Part shown: in pieces, positions 43,712 through 54,633 of the stretch
How the letters are laid out: the number at the start of each line of letters is the position of its first letter
Position numbering within the stretch: the stretch's first letter is position 1
Assembly (NCBI GenBank): GCA_017165825.1
Contig: CM029377.1
Location: forward strand, 23,678,386 to 23,742,385
DNA from: Hepsetus odoe
Taxonomy: Eukaryota; Chordata; Actinopteri; Characiformes; Hepsetidae
DNA: 64,000 nucleotides
Reading direction: 5' to 3'
Program-made: the position numbers and the translations under genes
Notes under the pieces: generated by a model
What the model saw: the letters and a program-made list of their open reading frames with translations, nothing else
Databases searched by the model: none
What the model was told of the DNA's origin: nothing

Positions 43712-43807
43712 TATTTGTTTAAGCATCAGATTTCCCGCGCTTTCAGCACAGCAGCGCACATGCGTTCAGTCTGGAAATTTAAAATGGAATGACTTTAACA
43801 GTCCCAG

Positions 43808-43861
<54 letters not shown>

Positions 43862-44018
43862 AACTGAGGAGAGGGAAGACTAGGGGACAACAGAAAGGGA
43901 GAGAGGGAGAAGAGGAGAGACAGAAGCAAGACACGAGAAAGGGAGAAGAGGAGAGAAGAAAAAAAGAAGAAGGAGAGAGAGAGAGAGAGAGAGAGTGTGT
44001 GTGTGTCTGTCTGCTGGG
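43490..44018 (+). promoter_or_regulatory. Probable promoter/5' UTR region of the receptor gene
   Basis: Immediately upstream of the first coding exon. It contains (CT)n at 43670-43712 and (GA)n at 43810-43857 and 43976-43995. TTTAAAA lies near 43778. GCGCACATGCG near 43753 resembles the NRF1 palindrome. There is no classical TATA box at a clear distance. The transcription start cannot be read from the sequence. Confidence 0.35.
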
Positions 44019-44070
44019 ATGGCGCTGAACTGTGTATCATGGCTGTTTCTTCTGTTACTCCAGTCTGACG
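44019..44070 (+). CDS. Receptor exon 1: signal peptide
   Basis: It encodes MALNCVSWLFLLLLQSD plus one base of Gly, a typical signal peptide. The donor is GTAAGA at 44071. The ATG has G at -3 and +4. No other upstream ATG in this exon frame was seen. Confidence 0.85.
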
Positions 44071-44391
44071 GTAAGAGATTTGTTTAATCCACTGTTATCA
44101 TCTCTCTCTCTCTCTCTCTCTGTACCTCTTTTGTCCATATCTTTATTTATGTGTTGTTTTTCTCTCTCCCTCTATCACACATGGTTTATGTAAAGTTGTA
44201 AACTTAAGTGTAAACAGAAGTGTATTAGGAACGTCAATGTAATTGTAATAGAAGGAATCCTCAGAACAGCATTCGTTCTTTCGTTCTTCCCCTCCGTTAA
44301 CAGAAGTGCATCAACTCTTAAACACAGAACAAGAGCAGAATACACTCCTCAAATCCTGTCTGGGCTACTGCAGGGCCTCAAGCAGATCTGA

Positions 44392-44437
<46 letters not shown>

Positions 44438-47239
44438 TGTGCTTTTTCCGTTTATGTAAGTGGAATTGAGTAAGCCAAAGAGTAATAGTGACAGCACTGC
44501 GCGCGCGTGTGTGTGTGTGTGTGCGTGTGTGTGGTGGAGCGAGGGTTAGATGGCTTGTGTTTGCTTTTCTGGCCTATTTTAGACTGCATCTGAGGGACAC
44601 GCCTGATGGGCTACTCTCTTGTGAGTGTGTGTGTGTGTGCGTGCGTGCATATGAGAGAGAGACTACCTTCTTACACTTTACACTCTACTCTTATTTAAAA
44701 CACTGCATTCTTATTGTACTACATTGTACACGATCAGGCTCAATCTGCCCTAAACTATATTGCCTGATGACTGAGTTGTTTCATTAAAGCTTTCCAAAAG
44801 TTTTGTGTATTTTTAAGAATCCTTTAATGATGGAAAGACAGATTTTGGCGAGATAAGTGTAGTGTTTCACCAGCTTCATATGTAAAGAGGTTTGGCCAAG
44901 TTTAGACTTTTATAATATTATAATAATCGTGATTATTATATGATTATAAAGAAGTGTCCCCACATCTCATTTCACATCGTGACTGTGTGTTTGAATTATG
45001 GAGGCATTTTTAAAAAATCTTTCTCAAATTTCAACGTGAGTTTAGTATTTCTGTAACAAACCAATGAAAATGTTCAGATTATGCCGGCCTGAACACATTA
45101 AAATGGTTTATTATTATGTAAACTGCTGTGGTGTGTATGTTCATCCCGGCCGCACAGAGAACTTTAATTATTAATCACATGATACACACCTGAAAGATTT
45201 TCTTCTCCCTCTCTTCTTGTCGTTCGTTCCTTCTTTCTTTCTTTCAGGCAGAAAACAAACTTAAACTGGGTAACTTCTTATTTTGCTCTCGTAAATTACT
45301 GTTAATGGGCTGTATCCTGAACACCACACTACCACACCAAGTGTGGTTAAAGAGTGCACAACCATTAGACATGCTGTAATGTAGTGTGTAAAGTGTGGAT
45401 GTGTGTGATTTGGGATGCAGCCCGCTACCATAAAGGTCACTCGGTTGGCTCACAGACGCAGAATAATAATCATTAAAATCATTAAAACGCTGGAGCTTCT
45501 CTTTGAGAGAAAGTTTGTTTTAAGAACCCGTGAAGTACTGGTCTCCATGCTTTTTGTCACGTGGCGGGGGGCGGGGCTCGCACACAGGTGCCCAGCGACC
45601 TCGCTGGCACCGGCGCGTTACACTTTTATTCCCTCCCCAGAGAGTCACATCTAATACCAGTCCACCATCTCGTCCCCTGACCTTCCCATATGTGCCTTCA
45701 TTGGTTAGTGAATCCAGTTAGATGACAATCCGGCATTTCAGTTCTTCTTGATCTTCTTGGTGGTCAGATGTGGATGCAGCTCATGACACTAAATGACTCT
45801 CATTGGCCTTTGTGTCATATGTTCTTCTTGCCTGTAAATTTTGTGTGATTTAGGGACGTGGAATGTCACCTCTCTGGTGGGGAAGGAGCCTGAGCTAGTG
45901 CGTGAGATTGAGAAGTTCTGGCTAGAAAAAGTGATTTTTGTTTTAAAAATTAAATCATGGTGTAGTTTTTATTGTATGATGACTGTGTGCAACACTGATG
46001 GAAACCTAAAGATCATGACATTCCTTTTCTATTTTAATGAAATCATTCAACGAATCAGCAAGTTAATTTCCTTAAGACACCATTTTAAAATTAATTTTAA
46101 CAAATCCCCTTGAGAGTAAAAGAACATACTTTTTTCTTTTTTTTAATTTTCTCTCATTTTCCTCATATGATCACAGCGAGTCACCTGTTTCCATTTCCTA
46201 GGGTGCTCTGCATCTTCCTCTTTCAAACCTTCCACCTGCATGTCCTCTCTCACCATGTCCATAAACCTCCTCTTTGTCCCTCCTCTTCTCCTCTTTCCTG
46301 GCAGCTCCATCTTCAACATCCTCCTCCCAATATAATTCTCGTGTCTCCTCTGCACATGTCCAAACCAATGCAACCTTACCTGTCTAACATTGTCTCCAAA
46401 ACATTTAACCTGAGCTGATAAATTGCCAAATAAAAGGTGTGTGTGAGTGTGTTTGTCTGTGTGCCTGTCCTGTGATGGACTGGCAACCTGTCCAGTGTGT
46501 GTCCCAACATTTTGCCCTAAGAGAGCTGCCACAGACTCCAGCACCACCCATGACCATAGTTAGTACAAGCGGCTCAGAAAATGAGTGAGCGATTGACTAA
46601 TTTGCTGACACCAAAATTTCATTAATTTCACAGAAAAAAAGTGATAGATTTCTGAAGTCATTCAGTGTTAGAAACCTTTGAGTGAGATGATTTAGGAATC
46701 CATTTAGGAAATTAAAAGGAACGAATAGCAGACAATGGCTGAATGACAAGAGAACAACAAACAGAAGACAAAGACTATCAACTCTGCCCCAACTCATAGA
46801 GTGGAATATACATACACTCTTATTAAACACCTGGCCGAATGAACTGGTCATATCTGCAGTTAGGCATGTCCCGTCAGGGCAGGCACCTGACACCTGTGAC
46901 AATTAATCACGTATTAAATCAAGGTTGGAATTCAACACACACATCTACACACCTCAGTGGCATCTCTTTCCTCTGACAAACATTTCTTCTTTCATGTGTG
47001 TGATCCTGCTGTAGATGCTTTATGTTTTGTAGAGGGGCAATAGATCAAGGTCAGATGACAGAAAGGATGTTTTGCACACACACACACACACATGTGCACA
47101 CAAACACACGCACACACACACATACACACACACTCACACACACACACACACACTGATATGAAGCAGATCCGAGTACTGAATCGCTGCAGGGAACAAACAT
47201 TCAGAAATGACTAATGTTTAATAGAGTTATAGTGGCTCA

Positions 47240-47282
<43 letters not shown>

Positions 47283-47423
47283 GCGTAACAGATCATTTCA
47301 ATAGCATGTGACATCATCTTGGATCCTCAACATAAACTAGGTGTGTGTCAGAGCATCATGTTCAGAGAGAAGAGGCAGAGTCACACACACACACACACAC
47401 ACACACATCTCCACCCCACTAGA

Positions 47424-47509
<86 letters not shown>

Positions 47510-47540
47510 CTCTGCCTCTTCTCCAAGATGATGTCACATG

Positions 47541-47587
<47 letters not shown>

Positions 47588-49364
47588 ATTAGGCAAGGTG
47601 TTGGGTTGTAGATGGTTGTGTTCTGCTCCTCTCTGTAGCTGATGAGATGTGAAGGCGTGGGCAGTGCTATGAAATCACTCTGGCGTGTTTTTCACCATTT
47701 CTGCAGGAAGTGACCACACGCTGCTCGGCGTACACTTCGGCCTTTTCGGGACCTTGACAGATGTGTAGTGAAAGTGAAAGTGACCATTTGTCACAGTGAA
47801 ACACAGCAAAATTTCTGTGAAATACAACAAAATGCAACCTCTGCTTTTAACCCACATACGCCATGCAGCAGTGGGTGGCCATTTCCAGCACCCGGGGAAC
47901 AGTGTTGGAGATGATACCTTGCACAATGATACCTACTGATCTGGGATCTGAACCCACGACCTTCCAATCCTGGGGCCTGGTTTCTAACCACTAAACCAGC
48001 AGACCTTCCACAACTCCAGATGTAATCAGTCTAGTTTAATGTCTTTAGTTCAGCCCAGACCAGTAGTTTGCACTGAGGTATCCTTGAGCAAGGTACCATC
48101 CCCATCACTGCTCCACAGGCACTTTCAATAGCTGCCTGCTGCACGGTGAGTTAAATATGCATTTAGTTGTGGTTCACTGTGTGTTGGGTTTCAAGATGAA
48201 AGTCTCAACATTGAGACTAGGCTGAAATGGATTTTCATTGCAAAGGGACCTTTATTTTACTCTCTGAATTTCCTCTCAGTGGTGGAGGGACAATGTAGAG
48301 TTGACCCACTGCTCTCATCCAAGGCCAAAGCTTATCTCTGAGTTAGAGCTCGACTGGGATCTTGTAAATGTCCAAATGTCCTAGCTTCCTCTTAGAAACA
48401 TGGACATGCTCATACTTCTTAAAAAAATAATATCTTACGATAAGTGACAAAGATTTTTGTAACTGTCTGAGTTTTTTTAAAAATATATTTTAATAAATGT
48501 TTTATTTTTATGAGGGAAATGGGTGATATATCTTTTTTTTTTACTTTTTAAAAAAATTATTTAGTCAGTCAGTCAGTCAAAATTGTGACCAATGTTGTAT
48601 CATGACCTTCTTATCCTGTTATTATCATTTCATATCATTAAATCCCAAGTAAATACAACCCCAATATGTCTCCACTCATTGAAACCACGTCCAGCTCTTC
48701 ATTAAGGTGGTGCAGACCAGTGGACGGGGTTTAAGACAGTGTTTTTCCTGTGAGCTGTAAACATAAACTAAGCTTTATTGCTGCCAGTCTTTACACACAT
48801 CAGGGCTGATATTCACAGAGCGGTTGTGAGAAATGTGATCCTTTATCAGACGGATAAAGGTTTGCATTATCTAGGGGGTGCAAAACAAAATGTGATTTAC
48901 AAGGTTTCTGCATTATCTGGATTGACTTTGAACAAGCATAACAATCAAACTTTGAATTAGAAATACGAGTAAAAATTATGTCTGATTAAATCAGTGGATG
49001 GAGAGAGATTCCCACTTAAATGGAATTTGGATGAATATTTTTGGATTGGAGCGAAAGTCACACGAATTACACTTTGACTTTCCAACCAGCAGTTTATCAG
49101 ATTATTGGATTTAGATTAGATTATTGGATCAGATTTCATTACCTCATACAAAAATGGTCTAAACTGGAGCTGAGGGCTATTTTGTGTGTGTGTGTGTTTT
49201 GGTCAGGTTCTCTGGAGGCAGATGCTGAGGAGAGGTTGGTGGAGGTTCTGTTGGGTCCAGACCGCTATAATAAACTGATCAGACCGGCAGTCAATAAGAG
49301 CCAGCAGGTCACCATCGGAATCAAAGTATCCCTGGCTCAGCTCATCAGTGTAGTGAGTGACACC

Positions 49365-49421
<57 letters not shown>

Positions 49422-49531
49422 TCCTAATGCTGTTTTTCTATTAACCACCTCTTGCAGAACGAGAGGGAGCAGATCATGACGACTAATGTGTGGCTCACTC
49501 AGGTCAGCAACACACACAAGAACCATTAACA

Positions 49532-49581
<50 letters not shown>

Positions 49582-52500
49582 AGCGCCAGCCTTCTCATGA
49601 CACACACAGCAGCATGTTCTAAACTGGTTCTGGTGAGTTTTATACTCAAGATTTCATGTGCTGATGAGTATTAGTGCTGTATTATCCAAATTTATTCTTG
49701 GATCTCCCAATACTGACTCCGATACTGACACCACGTCAGGTCGCAACATGTAAAAGACCCTTCTGAGCAGTTCCTGAGGAAAGCAGGACAGTACTCATCC
49801 CTAATCCCTAATATACTCATCCCTAATCCTGTCCATGCTCGTCCTGCCCGACGCAAATCTCAGCATCTTTAACGCTGATACCTCCAGCTCTGCCTCCTGT
49901 TATCATAAAAGATAACTTCAGTGTATAAAAACGTTTTAATGAAAAAGAGTTTTGTTGCCCCCTCTGGTCCAAATGGAAATTGTTCTATGTTTATTGCAGA
50001 TTTTCAGCCCTAATAAACACAGTTCTTACCAAAATCACACGGCATGATGTCACACGGTATGATATCCTGAACCTGTCAGTGTCAATGCAGTTCAGAAACG
50101 CACATCAGTCTTGGTCCTTTTGGTCCCTCATCCTATTTTTTCTCCCCCTTTGCAGGAATGGAATGACTACAGACTTGTGTGGGACCCAGATGAATACGAT
50201 GGCATCAAAAAAATCAGAATCCCCTCTCGCCACATCTGGCTGCCCGATATAGTCCTCTACAACAAGTACGCCACAGCTGCAGTCGCAGAAGTCTTCCCTC
50301 TCACTCGGTGCCCATCACACACTACGCCTCCCTCTGCATTAGTCATGGCCGCACAAATGCTAATTAGCTCCCTGCAATGTGAGGAAAGTCTGGGAGATTT
50401 GTTAATTGATTAGTTGGTGGGTCTTTTATCAAAGGAGATCATATTGTCATTCAGGGTGAAGCTATTTGAGTAGTTTTTTAGAAGAGAAACCCCTCCGAAT
50501 TAGGAAATGATCTTTGTCATTTGCTGCATATTAAAGGCATAAGGCTCCTAATCTGAAGGCTTGACGTGTAGTGGATTTTGCCTGTTTTTTTTCATGCAGG
50601 AAACACAACTCCATGCAGACTGTCAGTTTTCCAAAAGACTGACTAATTATGCCACGGAGTTGCCAAAAGCGAGAGAGCGGCCGCCTCACCAAGTCAGGTC
50701 GTTTTTAGAATGATCTCAATCGCAAAAAAGCTTTTCACAAACAGTGTCGCTCAGGCGACTCAAGCTACGTGATCTAGGTCACCTGCACCTTGTAGACTGC
50801 TGGACCTTTGTTTTAATGGATGGGATGTCTCCAGCATTGAGTGAACAGTGTTGAGTTACCTAGTTCATGAAACAATGACGAGGAGAATGGAAATTTGTAT
50901 AAAGAATAAAGAATTATGTTTCGATTTGCTCAAGAAGCGAATTGGTGTTACAGACAAAGGTGGGCTGCGTGATCCCTAAAACAACATTCTGTTTAAGGGC
51001 TGCTTTTAATGAAAAGACCTTTTAATGAAAATGGTCCTCTGAAGCTTCTTGTGCATGTTAATCAGAGACTATCAAAGAGTCTGGATTTTCAGCAACGTAT
51101 AAAAGAGCAATTGTGAATGTGAATAAATACACTGTGATCATTATCTCACCTGACAGGCAGGTTTCAGAATTGCTATCAGATAAATTAAGGCTCATTAAAT
51201 TTCAGCCACTTTTTAAGGCATGTAATCTGATTGTGCCACCATCAAATTACAATCTGTACAATCGAAAGCATGGATCTAAACATAGATCATTTTCAAGATC
51301 AGTGGGACACTAACTGTCTTTAAACCAATTATGAAATGACATAACATTTCTGTGCTGGCTGAACAGTAAAGAATTCATTTTTCGTCTGCATTTAATCTAC
51401 AAACACATCAGTAGTGGACTGAAACGACAGCGCCCGGGGAGCAGTGTTGGGGACAGTACCTTGATCAAGGTTTTAGCAGTAAGAAACGTTTAAAGCCATG
51501 AAGGAAGAGGCAACATCGCTCTTGTCAGAGCAACGTAAAATATGAGTTTAAAATAAATGTTCCACAATGCAGCGTTTTAAAGAACCTGGCAGACTAGTAT
51601 CTTCTTCTGTCAGCTGCTCCTGTTTAGGGGAGCGAGGCCATGATAGGCTTTAAATGCAAAAAGAAGTATTTTAAACTTAATGCCATTGTGAACAGGTAGC
51701 CAGTGAAGGTGATGGAGGACAGGAGTGATGTGTAATGAATGTGCAGTGTGGCTGAGAATGAGAGCAGCTGAATTTTGGATAAATTTAGCTAAAAACATTT
51801 GCATGGTTTAATTTACGCAAAGCAGCCATAACTATTGTGCCATTAAGGCTGATATTTGCATTCTCTCAGGTGCTACAATGAGACCTGGTGGAAAACCAAG
51901 ACACTTTGACCACCAAAATCCCAGCGCTTAAGTGACAGTGAGAGTGACTATTTGTCATTGTGAATACACAGCAGAGCTAATTTGGAAAAGAAGGACAAAA
52001 AGGTAAAATAGGCAAACATGAACTGTGGCAGAAATTTGAGAGAACTGAGGAGACTGTTGTAAGTCTTGCAAGTACCGGAGAGAGTGATGCTGTTATTAAG
52101 ACTGTGATAAAGAAGGGATGTAAGCTCATAACTGAGGTCCAGAAAAAATGGCTGTAAAAAAACATAGAAATTAAAATCTTATTTTCTATCCCTCAGTGCG
52201 GATGGTGTTTACGAGGTCTCCTTCTACAGCAATGCCATTGTCTCCAACACGGGCGACATCTTCTGGCTCCCTCCAGCCATTTATAGGAGTGCCTGTGCCA
52301 TTGAGGTGCGAAACTTCCCCTTTGACCAGCAGAACTGCACGCTTAAGTTTCGCTCATGGACATACGATCGCACTGAGCTGGACCTGGTGCTGACATCAGA
52401 CTTCGCCAGCCGTGATGACTACACGCCCAGCGGTGAGTGGGACATTGTCTCACTGCCAGGCCGCAAGAATGAAGACCCAGATGACGCCAAGTACATGGAT

Positions 52501-54067
52501 GTGACGTATGACTTCGTCATCAAGCGCAAGCCGCTCTTCTACACCATCAACCTGATTATCCCATGCGTACTCATCACCTCGCTCGCCATCCTGGTCTTTT
52601 ACCTTCCATCGGACTGCGGCGAGAAGATGACGCTTTGCATCTCCGTCCTCTTGGCGCTTACTGTGTTCCTTTTGCTCATTTCCAAGATCGTACCTCCAAC
52701 GTCCCTCGCTGTACCACTCATCGGGAAGTACCTGATGTTCACGATGGTACTGGTCACCTTCTCCATCGTCACAAGCGTCTGTGTTCTCAACGTTCACCAT
52801 CGTTCTCCGTCCACCCACCGCATGCCTGAGTGGGTCAAGTGTGTTTTCCTGTGCCGCCTGCCCATTTTCCTCCTCATGCGGCGGCCAGGCAGTTCCAACG
52901 TACGGGAGCGATTCCGACGGAAGCATCAGCGCAAGTCCTTCTCCAGTGGGACGTTGGACGACACTTTAAGCCTTGGGGACGACCCGAGGGCCTGGAGGCT
53001 GGGGGAGCTGCCTGAGGGGTCTGAGTTCAGGCAGAGGGTCAGGCTCAGACGGGACCCAGAAGTGGATGAGGCCATAGAGGGCGTGCGGTTCATTGCAGAA
53101 CACATGAAGATCGAGGACGACGATGAAGGGGTGAGGGGAATCATTCTTTAGCAATGTTCTCATAGACATTTGTATAGTGGTTTGGATGAGCTTTTTATAT
53201 ACTTTTTAGCTTAATGGGGAAAAAACTCTAAATCTCTAAAGGGTAAAAAGTGAAAAGAAGAAAAAATGTTCAACAAAATTTTCCAACAAACAACAACTTT
53301 GTGCACAATTTAATGGCTAAGATGTTAAAACAGTGTCATCAGGAGTGGTTTGGTGTGAAAAATTAGAGGAAGTCAGATTTCTGAACCAGAATGTCAAAAG
53401 TTTTAATATAATTTTGAAAACATCTGCTGTTTTGAAAATTCCTTCTTGGCGTATGTCACGATGTGGTGTCGTGGGCTGGACATCAACGCAGAGCCGAGAG
53501 CTTCGTACTGAACTATAATACCAGATAACGTTCACAGAACTCATAAACTAAATATATCGAACAGATAAAGCTGTAAAACATAACATGTAAATAAATACAG
53601 AAGTAAGCACACAGAATGCTCTGATTCATTGGGGCTTATAATGCCAAGCCCCGATGAGGCACACCTGGCACCCAATGCCCAGGTGTGCACAATCAGAGCA
53701 GGGCGCCCTCTACTGGCACAGAACCGTTACAGCATAAAATCACATGGAGCCATTGAGTCAGACTAATGTTAAACTTTAGATGAATTAGATGAATCAGGAG
53801 TGAAGTAGGTGGAATTTCCTTGTAAGGCATGAGGTATTATGGGTGATTTACTTGTCCATTCATCATGAAACGTTCACAAAAATGGATTTGTGACCTGATC
53901 AGATGCGTTTTTTTTTGTAGATCATCGAGGACTGGAAGTATGTGGCGATGGTGATCGACCGCCTCTTCCTGTGGGTTTTCATCCTGGTGTGTGTGACTGG
54001 AACCCTTGGCCTCTTTGTTCAGCCGCTGTTTCAGAGCTATAACACCCCTGTAGCGAAGGACGAGTGA
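44019..54067 (+). CDS. Neuronal nicotinic acetylcholine receptor beta-type (non-alpha) subunit, join of six exons
   Basis: Exons 44019-44070, 49207-49352, 49458-49502, 50156-50265, 52197-53130 and 53921-54064 (TGA 54065-54067) join in frame to 477 codons with GT/AG junctions. The exon sizes (146, 45 and 110 for exons 2-4) are those of vertebrate beta2/beta4 genes. Features: hydrophobic signal peptide, NKS and NCT glycosylation sites, loop motifs HIWLPDIVLYN and WTYDRTELDLVL, a 15-residue Cys loop ending FPFDQQNC, M1 (FYTINLIIPCVLITSLAILV), M2 (MTLCISVLLALTVFLLLI), M3, a short M3-M4 loop of about 105 residues, an amphipathic helix before M4, and M4. There is no vicinal Cys pair in loop C, so it is not an alpha subunit. 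It forms acetylcholine-gated cation channels with alpha subunits in neuronal membranes. It is closest in feel to beta2/beta4; a fish beta5 paralogue is possible. Confidence 0.93.
45851..45926 (+). repeat. 76-bp LINE endonuclease fragment in receptor intron 1
   Basis: Identical to the reverse complement of 34513-34588 in the minus-strand LINE. Followed by AAAAA and flanked by GTGATTT at 45845-45851 and 45931-45937. Confidence 0.85.
46143..46415 (-). mobile_element. RTE-like LINE 3' fragment in receptor intron 1
   Basis: The minus strand encodes VRLHWFGHVQRRHENYIGRR and MDMVREDMQVEGLKEED, the conserved C-terminal end of the RTE-like family. Confidence 0.78.
46440..46590 (+). mobile_element. 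SINE family A-like 3' half, diverged
   Basis: It contains TGATGGACTGGCAACCTGTC, CAGACTCCAGCACCACCCA and ACAAGCGGCTCAGAAAATGA, the family A 3' order, with a (GA)n-rich end. Confidence 0.6.
47303..47542. repeat. Quasi-palindrome around facing CA and GT runs
   Basis: AGCATGTGACATCATCTTGG at 47303 and GAGAAGAGGCAGAGTCACAC at 47367-47386 recur in reverse complement at 47522-47542 and 47504-47523. In the right arm the two blocks are adjacent; in the left they are 43 bases apart. The centre is (CA)n then (GT)n, so a long hairpin is possible. Lies in receptor intron 1. Confidence 0.85.
47768..48003 (-). mobile_element. SINE family B copy in receptor intron 1
   Basis: The minus strand shows TGGTTTAGTGGTTAGAAACC and GGTCGTGGGTTCAGATCCC, then the family body, ending in TCACTTTCACTTTCACT. 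A further family B fragment on the plus strand lies at about 48050-48200. Confidence 0.82.
49207..49352 (+). CDS. Receptor exon 2: extracellular N terminus
   Basis: 146 bases. After a two-base split codon it encodes SLEADAEERLVEVLLG, RYNKLIRPAVNKS (a glycosylation sequon) and VSLAQLISV. Acceptor TTTTGGTCAG, donor GTGAGT at 49353. A (CA)n run follows in intron 2 at 49370-49419. Confidence 0.93.
49458..49502 (+). CDS. Receptor exon 3 (45 bp)
   Basis: It encodes NEREQIMTTNVWLTQ, the highly conserved small exon of neuronal nicotinic subunits. Acceptor CTCTTGCAG, donor GTCAGC. A (CA)n run at 49534-49579 follows. Confidence 0.95.
49745..49905 (-). mobile_element. RTE-like LINE fragment in receptor intron 3
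   Basis: The minus strand carries CAGGAGGCAGAGCTGGAGGT and TTAAAGATGCTGAGATTTGC, matching the segment at 5690-5760 of the RTE-like LINE. Confidence 0.7.
50156..50265 (+). CDS. Receptor exon 4 (110 bp)
   Basis: It encodes EWNDYRLVWDPDEYDGIKKI and then RIPSRHIWLPDIVLYN, ending two bases into the next codon (AA, completed by T of exon 5 to Asn). Acceptor CCCCCTTTGCAG, donor GTACGC. Confidence 0.95.
50266..52196. other. Receptor intron 4
   Basis: 1.9 kb, AT-rich. It contains a minus-strand LINE remnant at about 51600-51840 and a short SINE B fragment near 51430-51475. No exon-like sequence was recognised. Confidence 0.8.
51600..51840 (-). mobile_element. CR1/L2/Rex-like LINE remnant in receptor intron 4
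   Basis: The minus strand encodes FIQNSAALILSHTAHS and HITPVLHHLHWLPVHNGIKF, the QNSAARL...HITPVL..LHWLPV segment near the end of fish CR1/L2-type RT proteins. Confidence 0.65.
52197..53130 (+). CDS. Receptor exon 5: Cys loop to cytoplasmic loop (934 bp)
   Basis: It starts with ADGVYEVSFYSNAIV, includes the Cys loop, M1, M2 with the GEK cation-selectivity collar, M3 and the cytoplasmic loop up to HMKIEDDDEG. Acceptor TATCCCTCAG, donor GTGAGG at 53131. The M2-M3 linker reads PPTSLAVPLIGKY, with Ala where beta2 and beta4 have Asp. Confidence 0.95.
53454..53731 (+). mobile_element. Solo LTR in receptor intron 5
   Basis: 278 bp, TGTCACGATG at one end and CCGTTACA at the other, flanked by GCGTA and GCATA (one CpG-type difference). 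The minus strand has AGAGGGCGCCCTGCTCTGA and CATCGGGGCTTGGC, related to the LTRs of the IQ-carrying elements. TATAAG on the minus strand (near 53636) is a candidate TATA. Orientation by the LTR comparison is minus although the termini are symmetric. Confidence 0.75.
53702..53716 (-). promoter_or_regulatory. Candidate CTCF site in the solo LTR
   Basis: The minus strand CCAGTAGAGGGCGCC fits CCASYAGRKGGCRSY at all 15 positions. The related IQ-element LTRs have the same segment with two to three mismatches. Confidence 0.5.
53921..54064 (+). CDS. Receptor exon 6: M4 and C terminus
   Basis: It encodes IIEDWKYVAMVIDRLFLWVF and the rest of M4, then VQPLFQSYNTPVAKDE before TGA at 54065. A consensus donor GTGAGT begins at 54064, so the end may instead be spliced at 54063 to a small seventh exon. 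Confidence 0.92.
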
Positions 54068-54206
54068 GTCACATCCCTCCCTTTCCTGTCGTTTGTCTTC
54101 TTCTGCTGTTCTGCTTGAAGAAATTGCAACCATTGTGTACTTTTCACGTTCAGATAATAAACCCTTTCTCTCTTCTTTTTTCTATTTCTTGTTTGCTCTG
54201 CTTTAG

Positions 54207-54222
54207 CTTTGGGGAATTCTAA
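54207..54222 (+). CDS. Possible receptor exon 7 (alternative C terminus)
   Basis: After a 143-base intron with a strong pyrimidine tract and TGCTTTAG acceptor, the joined frame gives ...VAKD-DFGEF and TAA, making 481 residues. Both ends of the intron are good consensus sites. Whether it is used cannot be told from sequence. Confidence 0.45.
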
Positions 54223-54627
54223 ACTTGTTAAACTTGAGAAGACGTTCAAACGCGTCCGAACTGCAGCAATAGGACCAAGAACATCAAATCAAAGACTGCG
54301 ATCCACCCGACTTGCCTGCTGATCAGGAAGCCAAAATGCCAAACTTTGTCCGTTTTACAATATGCAAAAATATATTGTGTGACTGAGGCTGTTTTTTGTG
54401 TTTTTGTTTGGAATAAGCTACACATATTGCTGAGACCACCGACGTTTCAAAGCCTAAACCTGTTCACATTCAGTGAAAGTTGTCACTTGATTTCAGAATT
54501 TGTCAGAATTTGTCCCATTTGGGACAAATTTAATTTAATTTAATTTAAGCTTTAAAGTCAGGCTGGTGTTCTTTGTTCCTCCCACATACAGTACAGTGTG
54601 TTTATCTGAGCAGAAAGTGCTTTTAAA

Positions 54628-54633
54628 AATAAA
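54628..54633 (+). terminator. Candidate poly(A) signal of the receptor gene
   Basis: AATAAA about 560 bases after the stop. Another AATAAA-like run lies at 54151-54157 and a further one near 56166, so the true 3' end is uncertain. Confidence 0.35.

Noticed and set aside
47319..47537. Frames of His-Thr or Val-Cys repeats
   Set aside because: They are translations of CA/GT microsatellites, not proteins.
49954..49967. CTCF-like TTGCCCCCTCTGGT in receptor intron 3
   Set aside because: It lacks one base of the core spacing compared with the consensus.
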